NCBI GenBank assembly: GCA_937888905.1
Contig: CALATA010000021.1
Span: 186,001 to 250,000, forward strand
DNA: 64,000 nt
Origin: Terrimonas sp937888905
Lineage (GTDB): Bacteria > Bacteroidota > Bacteroidia > Chitinophagales > Chitinophagaceae
Direction: 5' to 3'
Position 1 is the stretch's first letter, and each line of letters starts with the position of its first letter. Of this stretch, positions 17,524 through 25,344 are shown one piece after another. A model generated the notes under the pieces. That model was not told the DNA's origin, searched no databases, and saw only the letters and a program-made list of their open reading frames with translations. Made by a program: the position numbers and the translations under genes.

Positions 17524-18354
17524 ATGAAAAGACTTTTACTTATATCATTTGTTCTTATACTGGCCACCACCATCCACGCCGCCGAAGTCGACACTGTTGT
17601 CGTCTACAGCAACAGCATGCAGAAAAAAATCAACTGCGTGGTCATCCGGCCAGATGCCGCCAAAGAACCCGGCGACAAAAAATGGCCAACCGTTTATTTG
17701 TTACACGGTTACAGCGGCAGCTATAGTAACTGGATCAGGAAAGTGCCTGCTTTAAAAGCTTATGCAGATGAATGGCAGCTGATCATCGTTTGTCCCGACG
17801 GCGATTACAGCAGTTGGTATTTCGACAGCCCGGTGGATGCCTCCATGAAATATGAAACTTATATAGCGAATGAAGTACCCGCCTATATTGAAGAACATTA
17901 TCCCGCCATCCGCCAGGCAAATGGCCGCGCCATCAGCGGTTTGAGCATGGGCGGACACGGCGCTTTGTTTCTCGCATTCCGCCATCCAGATATTTTCGGT
18001 GCCTGCGGCAGCATGAGCGGCGGCGTTAATCTCTATCCTTTCCGCAACAAATTCGATATTGCCAAAAGACTCGGCGATACCATTCGCAACCGCAAAAACT
18101 GGGATGAGTATTCCGTGATGAATGTGATTGAAAAAAAACGCCCGGCCGACAGCCTGGCGGTGATTATTGATTGCGGTACGGATGATTTTTTCTACGCAGA
18201 CAATAAAGCCCTGCACCAGAAAATGATGAAGTTGAAAATACCGCACGATTATATCGAACGCGGCGGTACACACAATTGGGATTATTGGGGAAATGCAGTG
18301 AGCTATCAGCTACTCTTCTTCCACCGCTTTTTTAGTAAAAATGTGAAGCCTTAA
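17524..18354 (+). CDS. Secreted alpha/beta-hydrolase esterase (esterase D/feruloyl esterase-like)
   Basis: A 276-residue protein with a signal peptide (MKRLLLISFVLILATTIHA). Its alpha/beta-hydrolase domain belongs to the putative esterase family that includes esterase D and antigen 85. The nucleophile elbow is SGLSMGGHGA, the acid is in IDCGTDDFFY and the catalytic His in GGTHNWDYWG. An early WPTVYLLHGYSGSYSNW segment forms the oxyanion region. It should act on ester bonds in the periplasm or outside the cell. The stop codon overlaps the stop of the convergent YwqK-like gene by two bases. Confidence 0.88.
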   Translation: MKRLLLISFVLILATTIHAAEVDTVVVYSNSMQKKINCVVIRPDAAKEPGDKKWPTVYLLHGYSGSYSNWIRKVPALKAYADEWQLIIVCPDGDYSSWYFDSPVDASMKYETYIANEVPAYIEEHYPAIRQANGRAISGLSMGGHGALFLAFRHPDIFGACGSMSGGVNLYPFRNKFDIAKRLGDTIRNRKNWDEYSVMNVIEKKRPADSLAVIIDCGTDDFFYADNKALHQKMMKLKIPHDYIERGGTHNWDYWGNAVSYQLLFFHRFFSKNVKP

Positions 18355-19064
18355 AGTCCGGTGGCTCCATCCCGGTTCTTGATCTTTTTCTTGCCGGAAT
18401 TTTTCTTTTCGTAGTCGAGTATGGCTTGTGGCTTCTTCGGTTTGGCGCCTACAGAGTCTTTTTTAGCGGTCTTTCCGCGCATATCGATAGGCGCAAGCGG
18501 ATCATCTTCTTCCATGGTGGTGCCTTCGTCGGTTGCCAGTTTACCAAGCACATAGTTCTCGCGTGCTTCTTCAACGCCCTGAACAGGATCGTAGAAAATC
18601 CAGGTACCATGTTTAACGGAGCTGCCCTCGTTTTTTACCACCACTCTTTGCAGTTCCTTAGAAGGATCTTTAAGGTCGTATACACTTACCGTATCGAATT
18701 TGCGTGAGGGGTCTATCGCGCGCCATGATTCAACGCGTTCCAGTCCGCCATTGTAAGTGTAGTATTTGCATTTGCCGTCGAGTTTGCCCCAACGGTAATT
18801 TTCTTCCGCAATCTTTACGCCCTGCAGCGAGAATTTTTTCCAAAGCCCGTCTTTGACGTCGTTTTCATAATATCCCTGTTCTTCATAACCCCGCTCACCG
18901 CGCAAATCATCTACATGACTTACCCACGGGCCCTGCTTCTGCCCTTTCATATCCACGCGGTTAAGCGTATCGCCACGCGGGCTGAGCTGAAAGCTTTTCC
19001 ACTGCCCCTGGCTCTTCAATGCCACCAGCATGACCAGCATCATTATATAAGATCTGATTTCCAT
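18351..19064 (-). CDS. Exported YwqK/MORN-repeat-like protein
   Basis: A 237-residue protein with an N-terminal hydrophobic signal (YIMMLVMLVALKSQGQ). Several MORN/YwqK-type repeats follow: KGQKQGPWVSHV, ENDVKDGLWKKF, RWGKLDGKCKYYTYNG and SSVKHGTWIFYDP. The last 50 residues are charged and Lys-rich. Repeats of this kind usually form beta-hairpin scaffolds. The family is often labelled toxin-antitoxin YwqK antitoxin, but no toxin gene is nearby, so that name should not be taken as function. It lies 29 bases after aroQ on the same strand. Confidence 0.65.
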   Translation of the reverse strand: MEIRSYIMMLVMLVALKSQGQWKSFQLSPRGDTLNRVDMKGQKQGPWVSHVDDLRGERGYEEQGYYENDVKDGLWKKFSLQGVKIAEENYRWGKLDGKCKYYTYNGGLERVESWRAIDPSRKFDTVSVYDLKDPSKELQRVVVKNEGSSVKHGTWIFYDPVQGVEEARENYVLGKLATDEGTTMEEDDPLAPIDMRGKTAKKDSVGAKPKKPQAILDYEKKNSGKKKIKNRDGATGL

Positions 19065-19093
19065 AGTGCTTATTTAACGAATTTTCTTTCTTT

Positions 19094-19519
19094 TTATTTT
19101 TTCAACGATTGCAGATACAGGATGGCCAGTTCGTATCCCTTCAGTCCCAGACCGGTAATGGTGCCGGATACCTGCGCACTTACATGCGACAACTTGCGGA
19201 ATTCTTCGCGGGCATGCACATTGGAAATATGCACTTCCACAACCGGTGCCGGCACGGCGGCCACTGCATCTCCGATGGCTACAGACGTGTGGGTATAAGA
19301 AGCAGGATTCAGTACGATGCCATCCACTTCAAATCCGGTCTTTTGAATATAGTCTACCATCTCTCCCTCTATATTACTCTGATAATAAGTAAGCTCAATT
19401 TCGGGAAAGCGTGCCTTCAGTCCGTCCAGGTAGTCTTCAAATGATTCGCGTCCATATATTTCCGGCTCGCGCACGCCCAGCAGGTTGAGGTTGGGACCGT
19501 TGATAACAGCTATTTTCAT
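19094..19519 (-). CDS. aroQ: 3-dehydroquinate dehydratase, type II
   Basis: A 141-residue type II dehydroquinase, the third enzyme of the shikimate pathway, converting 3-dehydroquinate to 3-dehydroshikimate. Conserved elements are visible: INGPNLNLLGVREPEIYG (with the lid Arg and the catalytic Tyr), YYQSNIEGEMV, NPASYTHTSVA and VHISNVHAREEFR with the catalytic His. The expected dodecameric cytoplasmic enzyme is about this size. The ATG at 19519 gives the canonical MKIAVINGPN start. It may be co-transcribed with the YwqK-like gene downstream. Confidence 0.96.
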   Translation of the reverse strand: MKIAVINGPNLNLLGVREPEIYGRESFEDYLDGLKARFPEIELTYYQSNIEGEMVDYIQKTGFEVDGIVLNPASYTHTSVAIGDAVAAVPAPVVEVHISNVHAREEFRKLSHVSAQVSGTITGLGLKGYELAILYLQSLKK

Positions 19520-19614
19520 AGGCCTAAATTACGATTTTCTGTCAACGGTACAGGAATACCGTCTTCGTGGTATGTTCAGGATCCGGGCAGCGATTATTTT
19601 TATAAAAAAAAGAG

Positions 19615-20019
19615 ATGAACATTCTCACCATTCTTTACGGTTGTCAGTACGAAGAAATCGCGGCCAAGGGCAAAGACGGTAACAAAGGCCGGGTGGCTGC
19701 AAATGTGTTACTGACTATTTTTTTCCTGCTGCTGATCGCCTTAATTTTTGTTATCCTTTATAAATATTTCCCTGCTGCTCTTCCTAAAAATCCTCTTCGG
19801 GGCTTCGGTCCGCGCACAGCAGGCAAGATCATCGCATTGGTGGGCTTTGGTGCAGTTTATGGCCTGGTATTGCTCACGGTGGGCACCGAAGCCAATTTCC
19901 ATCGCCAGGTTGCGGCTTATAAAGATTACCCGGAGTCGGTAAAAAAGAAAGCGAACCGCCTCATCCTGATCCCGTTTTTCAGCATGATGGCGCTCGTTAT
20001 TTTGCTGGCATTGTTATAA
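19615..20019 (+). CDS. Membrane protein of unknown function
   Basis: A 134-residue protein with three predicted transmembrane helices: VLLTIFFLLLIALIFVILY (about 31-49), IIALVGFGAVYGLVLLTV (72-89) and LILIPFFSMMALVILLALL at the C-terminus. Basic loops lie between them. No family motif was recognised. It is divergent from aroQ and ends directly in a bidirectional terminator shared with carA. Confidence 0.65.
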   Translation: MNILTILYGCQYEEIAAKGKDGNKGRVAANVLLTIFFLLLIALIFVILYKYFPAALPKNPLRGFGPRTAGKIIALVGFGAVYGLVLLTVGTEANFHRQVAAYKDYPESVKKKANRLILIPFFSMMALVILLALL

Positions 20020-20046
20020 AAAAAGCGGGCAATGCCCGCTTTTGTA
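20017..20046. terminator. Bidirectional intrinsic terminator
   Basis: The sequence AAAAAGCGGGC-AAT-GCCCGCTTTT forms a stem of GC core with A and T tracts at both ends. It overlaps the stop codon of the small membrane protein gene and lies 17 bases after the carA stop on the other strand. Confidence 0.85.
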
Positions 20047-20061
20047 TTGATTGATTTTTTT

Positions 20062-21162
20062 TCAGTTTTTGCGAATCAGGTCAAGGAACTGATCGAACAG
20101 ATAACGGCTGTCGTGCGGCCCCGGTGTTGCTTCGGGGTGATATTGCACCGAAAATGCCGGCTTACCTTTTACACGAATCCCTTCGATTGACTGGTCATTC
20201 AGGTTCACGTGCGTGATCTCGATGTGATCTGCCTTACGCACCGCTTCCGGGTCTACGCCAAAACCGTGGTTTTGTGTAGTGATCTCCGAACGGCCGGTTA
20301 CCAGGTTCTTCACTGGATGGTTGAGACCGCGGTGGCCGTGGTGCATTTTAAAAGTGGGGATACCGTTAGCCAATGCCAGCAACTGATGACCGAGACAGAT
20401 ACCGAACACCGGCTTTTCTTCCTGTAAGATTTGTTTCAGCGTATCGATTGCGTAATCCATGGGCGCCGGATCGCCGGGACCATTGGAAATAAAATAGCCG
20501 TGGGGTTCGAATTGTTTTACTTCTTCCAGCGGTGTACGTGCCGGAAATACTTTTACATACGCGCCACGCTCTACCATGCACCGCAGGATATTTTTTTTCA
20601 CCCCGTAATCCATTACTGCGATGCGGATGTCGGAATCCGTATTCCCCAATTCGTATACTTCTTTGGTACTCACTTTGGAAGCCAGTTCCAGCCCATCCAT
20701 GTCCGGCACTTCAGCGAGTTGTTTTTTCAATGCTTCCACGTCGGTGGTTTCTGAAGAGATGATGCAATTCATCGCACCTTTTGTGCGGATATGTGCCACC
20801 AGCGCGCGCGTATCGATGCCTTCGATCGATACCACATTATTGGTTTTAAGATATTCTCCCAATGAGCCGTTGGCTACTTTTCGGGAATACTGGTCTTCCA
20901 GGTTACGGCCGATGAGGCCACTGATCTTTACGGTATCGGACTCCACTTCGTCAGCCTTTACACCGTAGTTACCGATATGAGCGGTATTCATGATCAGAAT
21001 CTGACCGAAATAACTCGGATCGGTAAATACTTCCTGGTAGCCGGTCATACCGGTATTAAAACAAATTTCTCCGGTGGTAGTACCGATAGCGCCGAAGGCG
21101 TTACCATAGGCTACTGTGCCGTCTTGAAGCACCAATACTGCGGGAATCTTGGAATCAGGCAT
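20062..21162 (-). CDS. carA: Carbamoyl-phosphate synthase small subunit
   Basis: A 366-residue glutamine amidotransferase subunit that supplies ammonia to CarB for carbamoyl phosphate used in arginine and pyrimidine synthesis. The N-terminal CPSase_sm_chain domain carries GEICFNTGMTGYQEVFTDPSY. The class I GATase domain has the nucleophile in FGICLGHQLLALANG and the catalytic His/Glu in QYHPEATPGPHDS. carB is not adjacent, so the subunits are encoded apart. An exact TANNTTTG element lies 33 bases upstream of the ATG. Confidence 0.97.
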   Translation of the reverse strand: MPDSKIPAVLVLQDGTVAYGNAFGAIGTTTGEICFNTGMTGYQEVFTDPSYFGQILIMNTAHIGNYGVKADEVESDTVKISGLIGRNLEDQYSRKVANGSLGEYLKTNNVVSIEGIDTRALVAHIRTKGAMNCIISSETTDVEALKKQLAEVPDMDGLELASKVSTKEVYELGNTDSDIRIAVMDYGVKKNILRCMVERGAYVKVFPARTPLEEVKQFEPHGYFISNGPGDPAPMDYAIDTLKQILQEEKPVFGICLGHQLLALANGIPTFKMHHGHRGLNHPVKNLVTGRSEITTQNHGFGVDPEAVRKADHIEITHVNLNDQSIEGIRVKGKPAFSVQYHPEATPGPHDSRYLFDQFLDLIRKN

Positions 21163-21194
21163 TTTTGTTATTTAGACTGAAAAAACAAATTGCG

Positions 21195-21202
21195 CAAAGG
21201 TA
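21195..21202 (-). promoter_or_regulatory. -7 element of the carA promoter
   Basis: The minus strand reads TACCTTTG, an exact TANNTTTG match, giving a predicted 5' untranslated region of about 25 bases. No clear TTTG at the -33 distance. Confidence 0.5.
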
Positions 21203-21238
21203 GCGGTTAAATGCTTTCGGTCCGCAGGAAAAATGCAC

Positions 21239-21275
21239 AAAAAATCCCCCTGACTTGCGGCAGGAGGATTTTTTC
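21239..21275 (-). terminator. Intrinsic terminator of the lipoprotein operon
   Basis: Arms AAAAAATCC-CCCTG and CAGGAGGATTTTTT flank a short loop. On the minus strand the hairpin ends in a T run, 15 bases after the stop of the DUF2807 gene. Confidence 0.75.
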
Positions 21276-21289
21276 TCACCACTTACCTG

Positions 21290-22012
21290 CTATAACCTTG
21301 ATACAGAACCCGAGCCTGTAATGGAAGTAGTGATCACGGGATTGCCGAGGTAGCGGACAGATCCGCTTCCGTTGATCGTGGCACGCAATGTCTGTTGCGT
21401 ATGCACACGTACCGTGCCCGAGCCCTGGATATGCGTTTCCGCCTCCGGTGTCACCACGCCCGCAAAATCCACCATGCCACTTCCGTTGATCCGGGCAAAC
21501 ACATCATCCGCACGCCCGTTCGTTATGTTGATGCGGCCCGATCCCTGGATAAAGGCGTCCAGGTGCGTTGCCGATACGCCCGTCAGGTCTATATTGCCAT
21601 TTCCATAGATACCAAGTTTCAGCGGTGCCTGCGTGGTAGACATATCGCCCCTGATATCGCCGGCTCCATAGATTTCCAGCAGCCTTACGCGCGGCGCCGT
21701 GATGCGGATACGGATAGTGATATTGCCTGCCAAACGGATATCACTTCGTCTCCAGCGAACCTCGAGTTCATTGCTGCCATTTACATAAGTATCGATTTCG
21801 TCGAGGATATTCTGATTGGATTCAATCTCCACGCGGTGGTTGTTGCCGACGGTGTAGTAGGTTTCTGCGTTGATCGCCACCCGCACCCCGCTGAAATCGC
21901 CCGTGTTGAACTCTTCGGTTACCAGAGGTCCCTCACCCTTCAGTTTCACGCAGGACGTGGCGGTCATTATTACCATCATAAGAAAAGCGCTGTAAAGAAA
22001 AATACGTTGCAT
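21290..22012 (-). CDS. DUF2807 (head GIN domain) lipoprotein
   Basis: A 240-residue protein with a lipoprotein-type signal (cysteine after MVIMTATS). A right-handed beta-helix-like domain follows, rich in G-S-G repeats: IYGAGDI, IYGNGNI, IQGSGRI, INGSGMV, IQGSGTV, INGSGSV and ITGSGSV. This is DUF2807, the putative auto-transporter adhesin / head GIN domain common in Bacteroidota envelopes. It is expected on the outer membrane. It follows a second small lipoprotein gene by 27 bases and both end at the terminator near 21.25 kb. The molecular role is unknown. Confidence 0.88.
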   Translation of the reverse strand: MQRIFLYSAFLMMVIMTATSCVKLKGEGPLVTEEFNTGDFSGVRVAINAETYYTVGNNHRVEIESNQNILDEIDTYVNGSNELEVRWRRSDIRLAGNITIRIRITAPRVRLLEIYGAGDIRGDMSTTQAPLKLGIYGNGNIDLTGVSATHLDAFIQGSGRINITNGRADDVFARINGSGMVDFAGVVTPEAETHIQGSGTVRVHTQQTLRATINGSGSVRYLGNPVITTSITGSGSVSRL

Positions 22013-22039
22013 GTCGATTGTAGTTTAATGGCTCCTGCG

Positions 22040-22468
22040 TCAATCATCGATTCGCAGAAAGTTGCCGTGTTTATCAAATTCAAGTTTAAGCCCGTTCGAT
22101 AGTTTCACCTCTCTTATTTCATGATCGCGCTCCCAGCCACGGATAAAAACACCCGGGTAGTGCGTACGTACATAATCGAGTACCAGCAACGGAAATACTG
22201 AGTCCGGCAAACCGGAATGGCATTGCATTTCGATGATGTCGCCCTGACGGTTGAAGTCCAGTCTGGCGCCATTGGTCAGGTAAACTTTATAAGAGATCCG
22301 CAGGTCATCCCACACACGTGTTACCTGTGTGATGCCTTCGTTGGGGAAATGCGTATCGACAAAACCATTGGCGGAAGCCGGCAGGTCATCAGCGTCGATC
22401 GTTTTTTCTTTTTCGCAGGAAGTAAGCAAGAATAGAGGCAGCAGGAGTAACAAAAGTATCTTTTTCAT
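22040..22468 (-). CDS. PepSY-like (DUF2874) lipoprotein
   Basis: A 142-residue protein with a lipoprotein signal (LLLPLFLLTSCEK). Two short repeats follow with the pattern of putative beta-lactamase-inhibitor-like PepSY domains: a segment around RVWDDLRISYKVYLTNGARLDF and another around REVKLSNGLKLEFDKHGNF. Each has the L-x-N-G-x-x-L-x-F signature. Such proteins are secreted or periplasmic in Bacteroidota and of unknown function. It is the first gene of a two-gene unit with the DUF2807 lipoprotein. Confidence 0.75.
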   Translation of the reverse strand: MKKILLLLLLPLFLLTSCEKEKTIDADDLPASANGFVDTHFPNEGITQVTRVWDDLRISYKVYLTNGARLDFNRQGDIIEMQCHSGLPDSVFPLLVLDYVRTHYPGVFIRGWERDHEIREVKLSNGLKLEFDKHGNFLRIDD

Positions 22469-22550
22469 TTGATTTATTTTTAGCAGAAACGTGCGTATTT
22501 TCTTAAAGACAATTCAGGGTGCCTTTACCCCTATCACACTTCGTGTTTTT

Positions 22551-24905
22551 TTAGAATTCGAGTTTGTAATTGAATACCAGCAGCAGACCAATCTGGTAAT
22601 TCGTTTTCACTTCACCCGACCATGCATCATAACTCTGGTTGTAAACGTTTTTACGATTAGTCACATTCTGGAAATCAAGCGACATGGTATGGGTTGCCTT
22701 GCGTGCATTCCATTTGGTGCTCAGGCGCAGATCCGCGCGGAAATAAGCAGGATTCTGCTCGCTGAACGCTTCTTTTTCTTTGAAAACAGTGTAACCCGCT
22801 TCGGCGGAACGTGCCACATCGAGCGGAGTGGTGCGGTAACCACCGGCATACAGTCCGCGCACGTCGACACTGTAGCTGCGTCCTTTTTTCCCCGTCAAAA
22901 ATTCTTTACCTGCCATGATGCTGGCAAGCGAGCCACCATTAAAGCGCGTATTGCGTTCGATCCCGTCAAGCGGCGTGTATTTGGATTGATAAAGCGCGGT
23001 GCTGATGGTATAATAAAAATGATTGTTCAGGTACCGCTCGAGCGACAACTCCGCGCCGTAGTTTCTTCCCTTTCCTTTATTCACCATTTCATCGGTCACA
23101 AAATTGTTATCGAGGTTAAGCGTAGACAACGTGCTGGTATCGCTGTTGCCAACCGGTACATCAAATAATTGCTGATAATATACTTCCAGTTTCAAACGCA
23201 GGTTGCGGCTGAACGAATGCGCAAACGAGGTTACATAATGATGTGAGCGTGTAAAATCGAGATTGCGGTTAGGATAAATATCTATGCCCGCCGGTGTCGA
23301 CACTTTTCCAAAATAAACACCGTATGCCTGCAACTGGCTGTGTAAGCCGTAACCGAAAGAAAGCGTATTTGCATTATTGATCGTCCAGCGCAGCGAGGCG
23401 CGCGGCTCGACAGCTTGTGTCTGGTTGTAAAACAACCGCAGGTAATGCAAGCCGCCATTGAACACCAACCGGTCTGAAAACTTATGCTGCCATTGTGAAA
23501 AAGCCTGCAGTGTTTGTGTATTGGCTTGTACATTGACGCGTTCGATCAGAGGAGCCGTGATATTTTCCTTACTTAATTCATAATAATTAAAATCAACGGC
23601 GTTGACGATGATACCGGAACGCAGTGAGTTACGTGTATTAAACCGGTGGTTCAGGGTGGATGAAACAATAAACTTATTGGTCTTGAAGCGAAACCGGTTG
23701 TTGAGTTCGGTGTGCAGATCTGGCAGGGTTTCGACGTATTGCCCATCGTTGCGGTTGACTACCGAGGAATAACCAAGCACGGTGCGGAGATTTGTTTTTG
23801 CCCCCAGCCCGATGCTGTGCGTAAGGCCGTTCATGATGGTATTGGAAACAAACTTGCCACTGTAACGGTCAAAATCGGTTTCCCATTTGGAAGAATCAAA
23901 TTCTGGCTTGATCGACTGGGAACTGAATCCGCTGAAACCAAACAAAGTAAAGTTTCCGGCCTTGCCTGCAGGCAGGGAAATATTATAAGAAAGGTCATGA
24001 AAATTCATTTCGCCGGGACCGACGTTCAGTCCCATCTTACTCATCAGGGAAAGCGTTGAGTAGCGGTAGTTCACGAGATAAGAACCCTTGTAGGATTTGC
24101 TGAAAGGTCCTTCCGCGGCGAGGTTCAATCCCATTACACCGGCTTGCAAAGTATACTCTCTTTTTTCATTGTTGCCTTTGCGCAGGCGCAGATCAAAAAC
24201 ACCGCTCAAACCATTGCCATATTCGGCCGCAAAAGCGCCGGTGATAAAATCTGAGTTGGACAGTAACTGTGTGTTAAGAATGGAAATACCGCCACCTGCG
24301 CTGCCGGTCATCGCAAAGTGATTCGGGTTCGGAATATCCACGCCTTCCATGCGCCAGATCAGCCCCGAAGGAGCATTGCCGCGAATCACAATTTCGTTGC
24401 TGCCATCGTTAGCAGACATCACACCGGGAAAGCCAACCGCCATGCGACCCGGATCGTTGACGGAGGCCGCGTATTTTTGTACTTCATCGACGGAGAAAGC
24501 GCGCGCACTCACAACGCTCATGTCATTCAAAGGCCGGTTCTTTTTTCCGGCTGAGCGGATAATCAATTCCTCTTCCGACTTTACGCGAGCTTCTATGGTA
24601 ATATTGAGTACGGTTTCTTTACCCGCATTCACCTGTACATTTTCCAGTTGAAAATTATTATAGCCGACATGGAATGCGCGGATGGCATAATTGCCCGGAG
24701 CAACCTCCGTAAAACGAAACAAGCCGTTGTTATCGGTAATGGTTTGCTGATCACCCAACGAAACGGTAACACCTGCAATAGGCGTTTGCAATAAAACATC
24801 CAGTACGGTGCCGCGGAGTGTTTGTGCCTGTTGAGCGCTGAGTGAAAAAGAAAAAGTAAAAAGAAAAATCGCAGTGAAGGTTAATTGGTTTCTGACATCT
24901 TTCAT
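22551..24905 (-). CDS. TonB-dependent outer-membrane receptor
   Basis: A 784-residue protein with signal peptide (FTAIFLFTFSFSLSAQ), an N-terminal carboxypeptidase-regulatory-like beta-sandwich (LRGTVLDVLLQTPIAGVTVSLGD), a plug domain (about 110-230, with EIVIRGNAPSGLIWRMEGVDIPNPNHF) and a 22-strand-type barrel ending in IGLLLVFNYKLEF with a terminal Phe. It should import a TonB-dependent substrate, not identifiable from sequence. It lacks an STN domain. There is no SusD gene beside it, so it is not a standard polysaccharide utilisation pair. ATG 24905 is preferred to TTG 24914. The upstream sigma/FecR/STN operon is on the same strand, but a 440-base gap separates them. Confidence 0.92.
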   Translation of the reverse strand: MKDVRNQLTFTAIFLFTFSFSLSAQQAQTLRGTVLDVLLQTPIAGVTVSLGDQQTITDNNGLFRFTEVAPGNYAIRAFHVGYNNFQLENVQVNAGKETVLNITIEARVKSEEELIIRSAGKKNRPLNDMSVVSARAFSVDEVQKYAASVNDPGRMAVGFPGVMSANDGSNEIVIRGNAPSGLIWRMEGVDIPNPNHFAMTGSAGGGISILNTQLLSNSDFITGAFAAEYGNGLSGVFDLRLRKGNNEKREYTLQAGVMGLNLAAEGPFSKSYKGSYLVNYRYSTLSLMSKMGLNVGPGEMNFHDLSYNISLPAGKAGNFTLFGFSGFSSQSIKPEFDSSKWETDFDRYSGKFVSNTIMNGLTHSIGLGAKTNLRTVLGYSSVVNRNDGQYVETLPDLHTELNNRFRFKTNKFIVSSTLNHRFNTRNSLRSGIIVNAVDFNYYELSKENITAPLIERVNVQANTQTLQAFSQWQHKFSDRLVFNGGLHYLRLFYNQTQAVEPRASLRWTINNANTLSFGYGLHSQLQAYGVYFGKVSTPAGIDIYPNRNLDFTRSHHYVTSFAHSFSRNLRLKLEVYYQQLFDVPVGNSDTSTLSTLNLDNNFVTDEMVNKGKGRNYGAELSLERYLNNHFYYTISTALYQSKYTPLDGIERNTRFNGGSLASIMAGKEFLTGKKGRSYSVDVRGLYAGGYRTTPLDVARSAEAGYTVFKEKEAFSEQNPAYFRADLRLSTKWNARKATHTMSLDFQNVTNRKNVYNQSYDAWSGEVKTNYQIGLLLVFNYKLEF

Positions 24906-24908
24906 GAT

Positions 24909-24927
24909 CTTCAAATATTATTTGAAG
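24909..24927. promoter_or_regulatory. Inverted repeat directly before the TonB receptor start codon
   Basis: CTTCAAAT-ATT-ATTTGAAG, an 8-bp perfect stem, ends three bases upstream of the ATG at 24905. It could be an operator, or an RNA hairpin limiting translation initiation. Function is not established. Confidence 0.45.
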
Positions 24928-25157
24928 TGTGACAACTCATGATCAGCTTACCCTTGGAGCTTTAACGTTTTTTAACAGGATGAAAGATGGAAGGCATAGA
25001 GTGTAAGGTTTAAGGAAATACAGTTCAATAACGTTATCCAACGGTTCGTTTGTTATTCACAACGATTCCATGGAAAAATATATTTATTGGGTAAGTTAAA
25101 AAAAGGCAGGACTCCGGTGATTGCTGGTTCGCGGGGAAACGAACCAGGAAAATGTAC

Positions 25158-25207
25158 AATCACCGTTCACGGTTGTTGGTCGGGAGACCAACAACGGCGA
25201 TCACCCA
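25158..25207. repeat. 50-bp direct repeat, copy 1, with hairpin
   Basis: Identical to 25254-25303. It contains GTTGTTGGTC-GGGA-GACCAACAAC, a 10-bp perfect stem with a four-base loop, at 25172-25195. Confidence 0.85.
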
Positions 25208-25253
25208 ATCACCATTGACTTATTCACTTATTGACTCATTCACAATTACCAAT

Positions 25254-25303
25254 AATCACCGTTCACGGTTGTTGGTCGGGAGACCAACAACGGCGATCAC
25301 CCA
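25254..25303. repeat. 50-bp direct repeat, copy 2, with hairpin
   Basis: Second exact copy, 96 bases after the first. The 46 bases in between are low-complexity words (TTGACTTATTCACTTATTGAC-like), not a unique spacer. Confidence 0.85.
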
Positions 25304-25344
25304 TTCACCATTGACCATTCACCATTCACCATTGACCATTCACG

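Larger units (their letters stand above)
24928..25344. repeat. Gene-free gap with duplicated hairpin elements and low-complexity words
   Basis: The first 200 bases show no clear features apart from being the presumed upstream region of the TonB receptor gene. From 25124 onward there are hairpins and repeats: CTGGTTCG/CGAACCAG at 25124-25147, then two identical 50-base units at 25158-25207 and 25254-25303. Between and after them lie ATTGACTTATTCAC- and ATTCACCATTGACC-like words. No gene was recognised. Confidence 0.7.

Noticed and set aside
18351..19064. YwqK antitoxin of a toxin-antitoxin pair
   Set aside because: Only the repeat type matches; there is a signal peptide and no toxin gene nearby.
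25158..25303. Two repeats with a 46-base spacer, resembling a minimal CRISPR array
   Set aside because: Only two copies of 50 bases, a low-complexity spacer, no cas genes and no further repeats.
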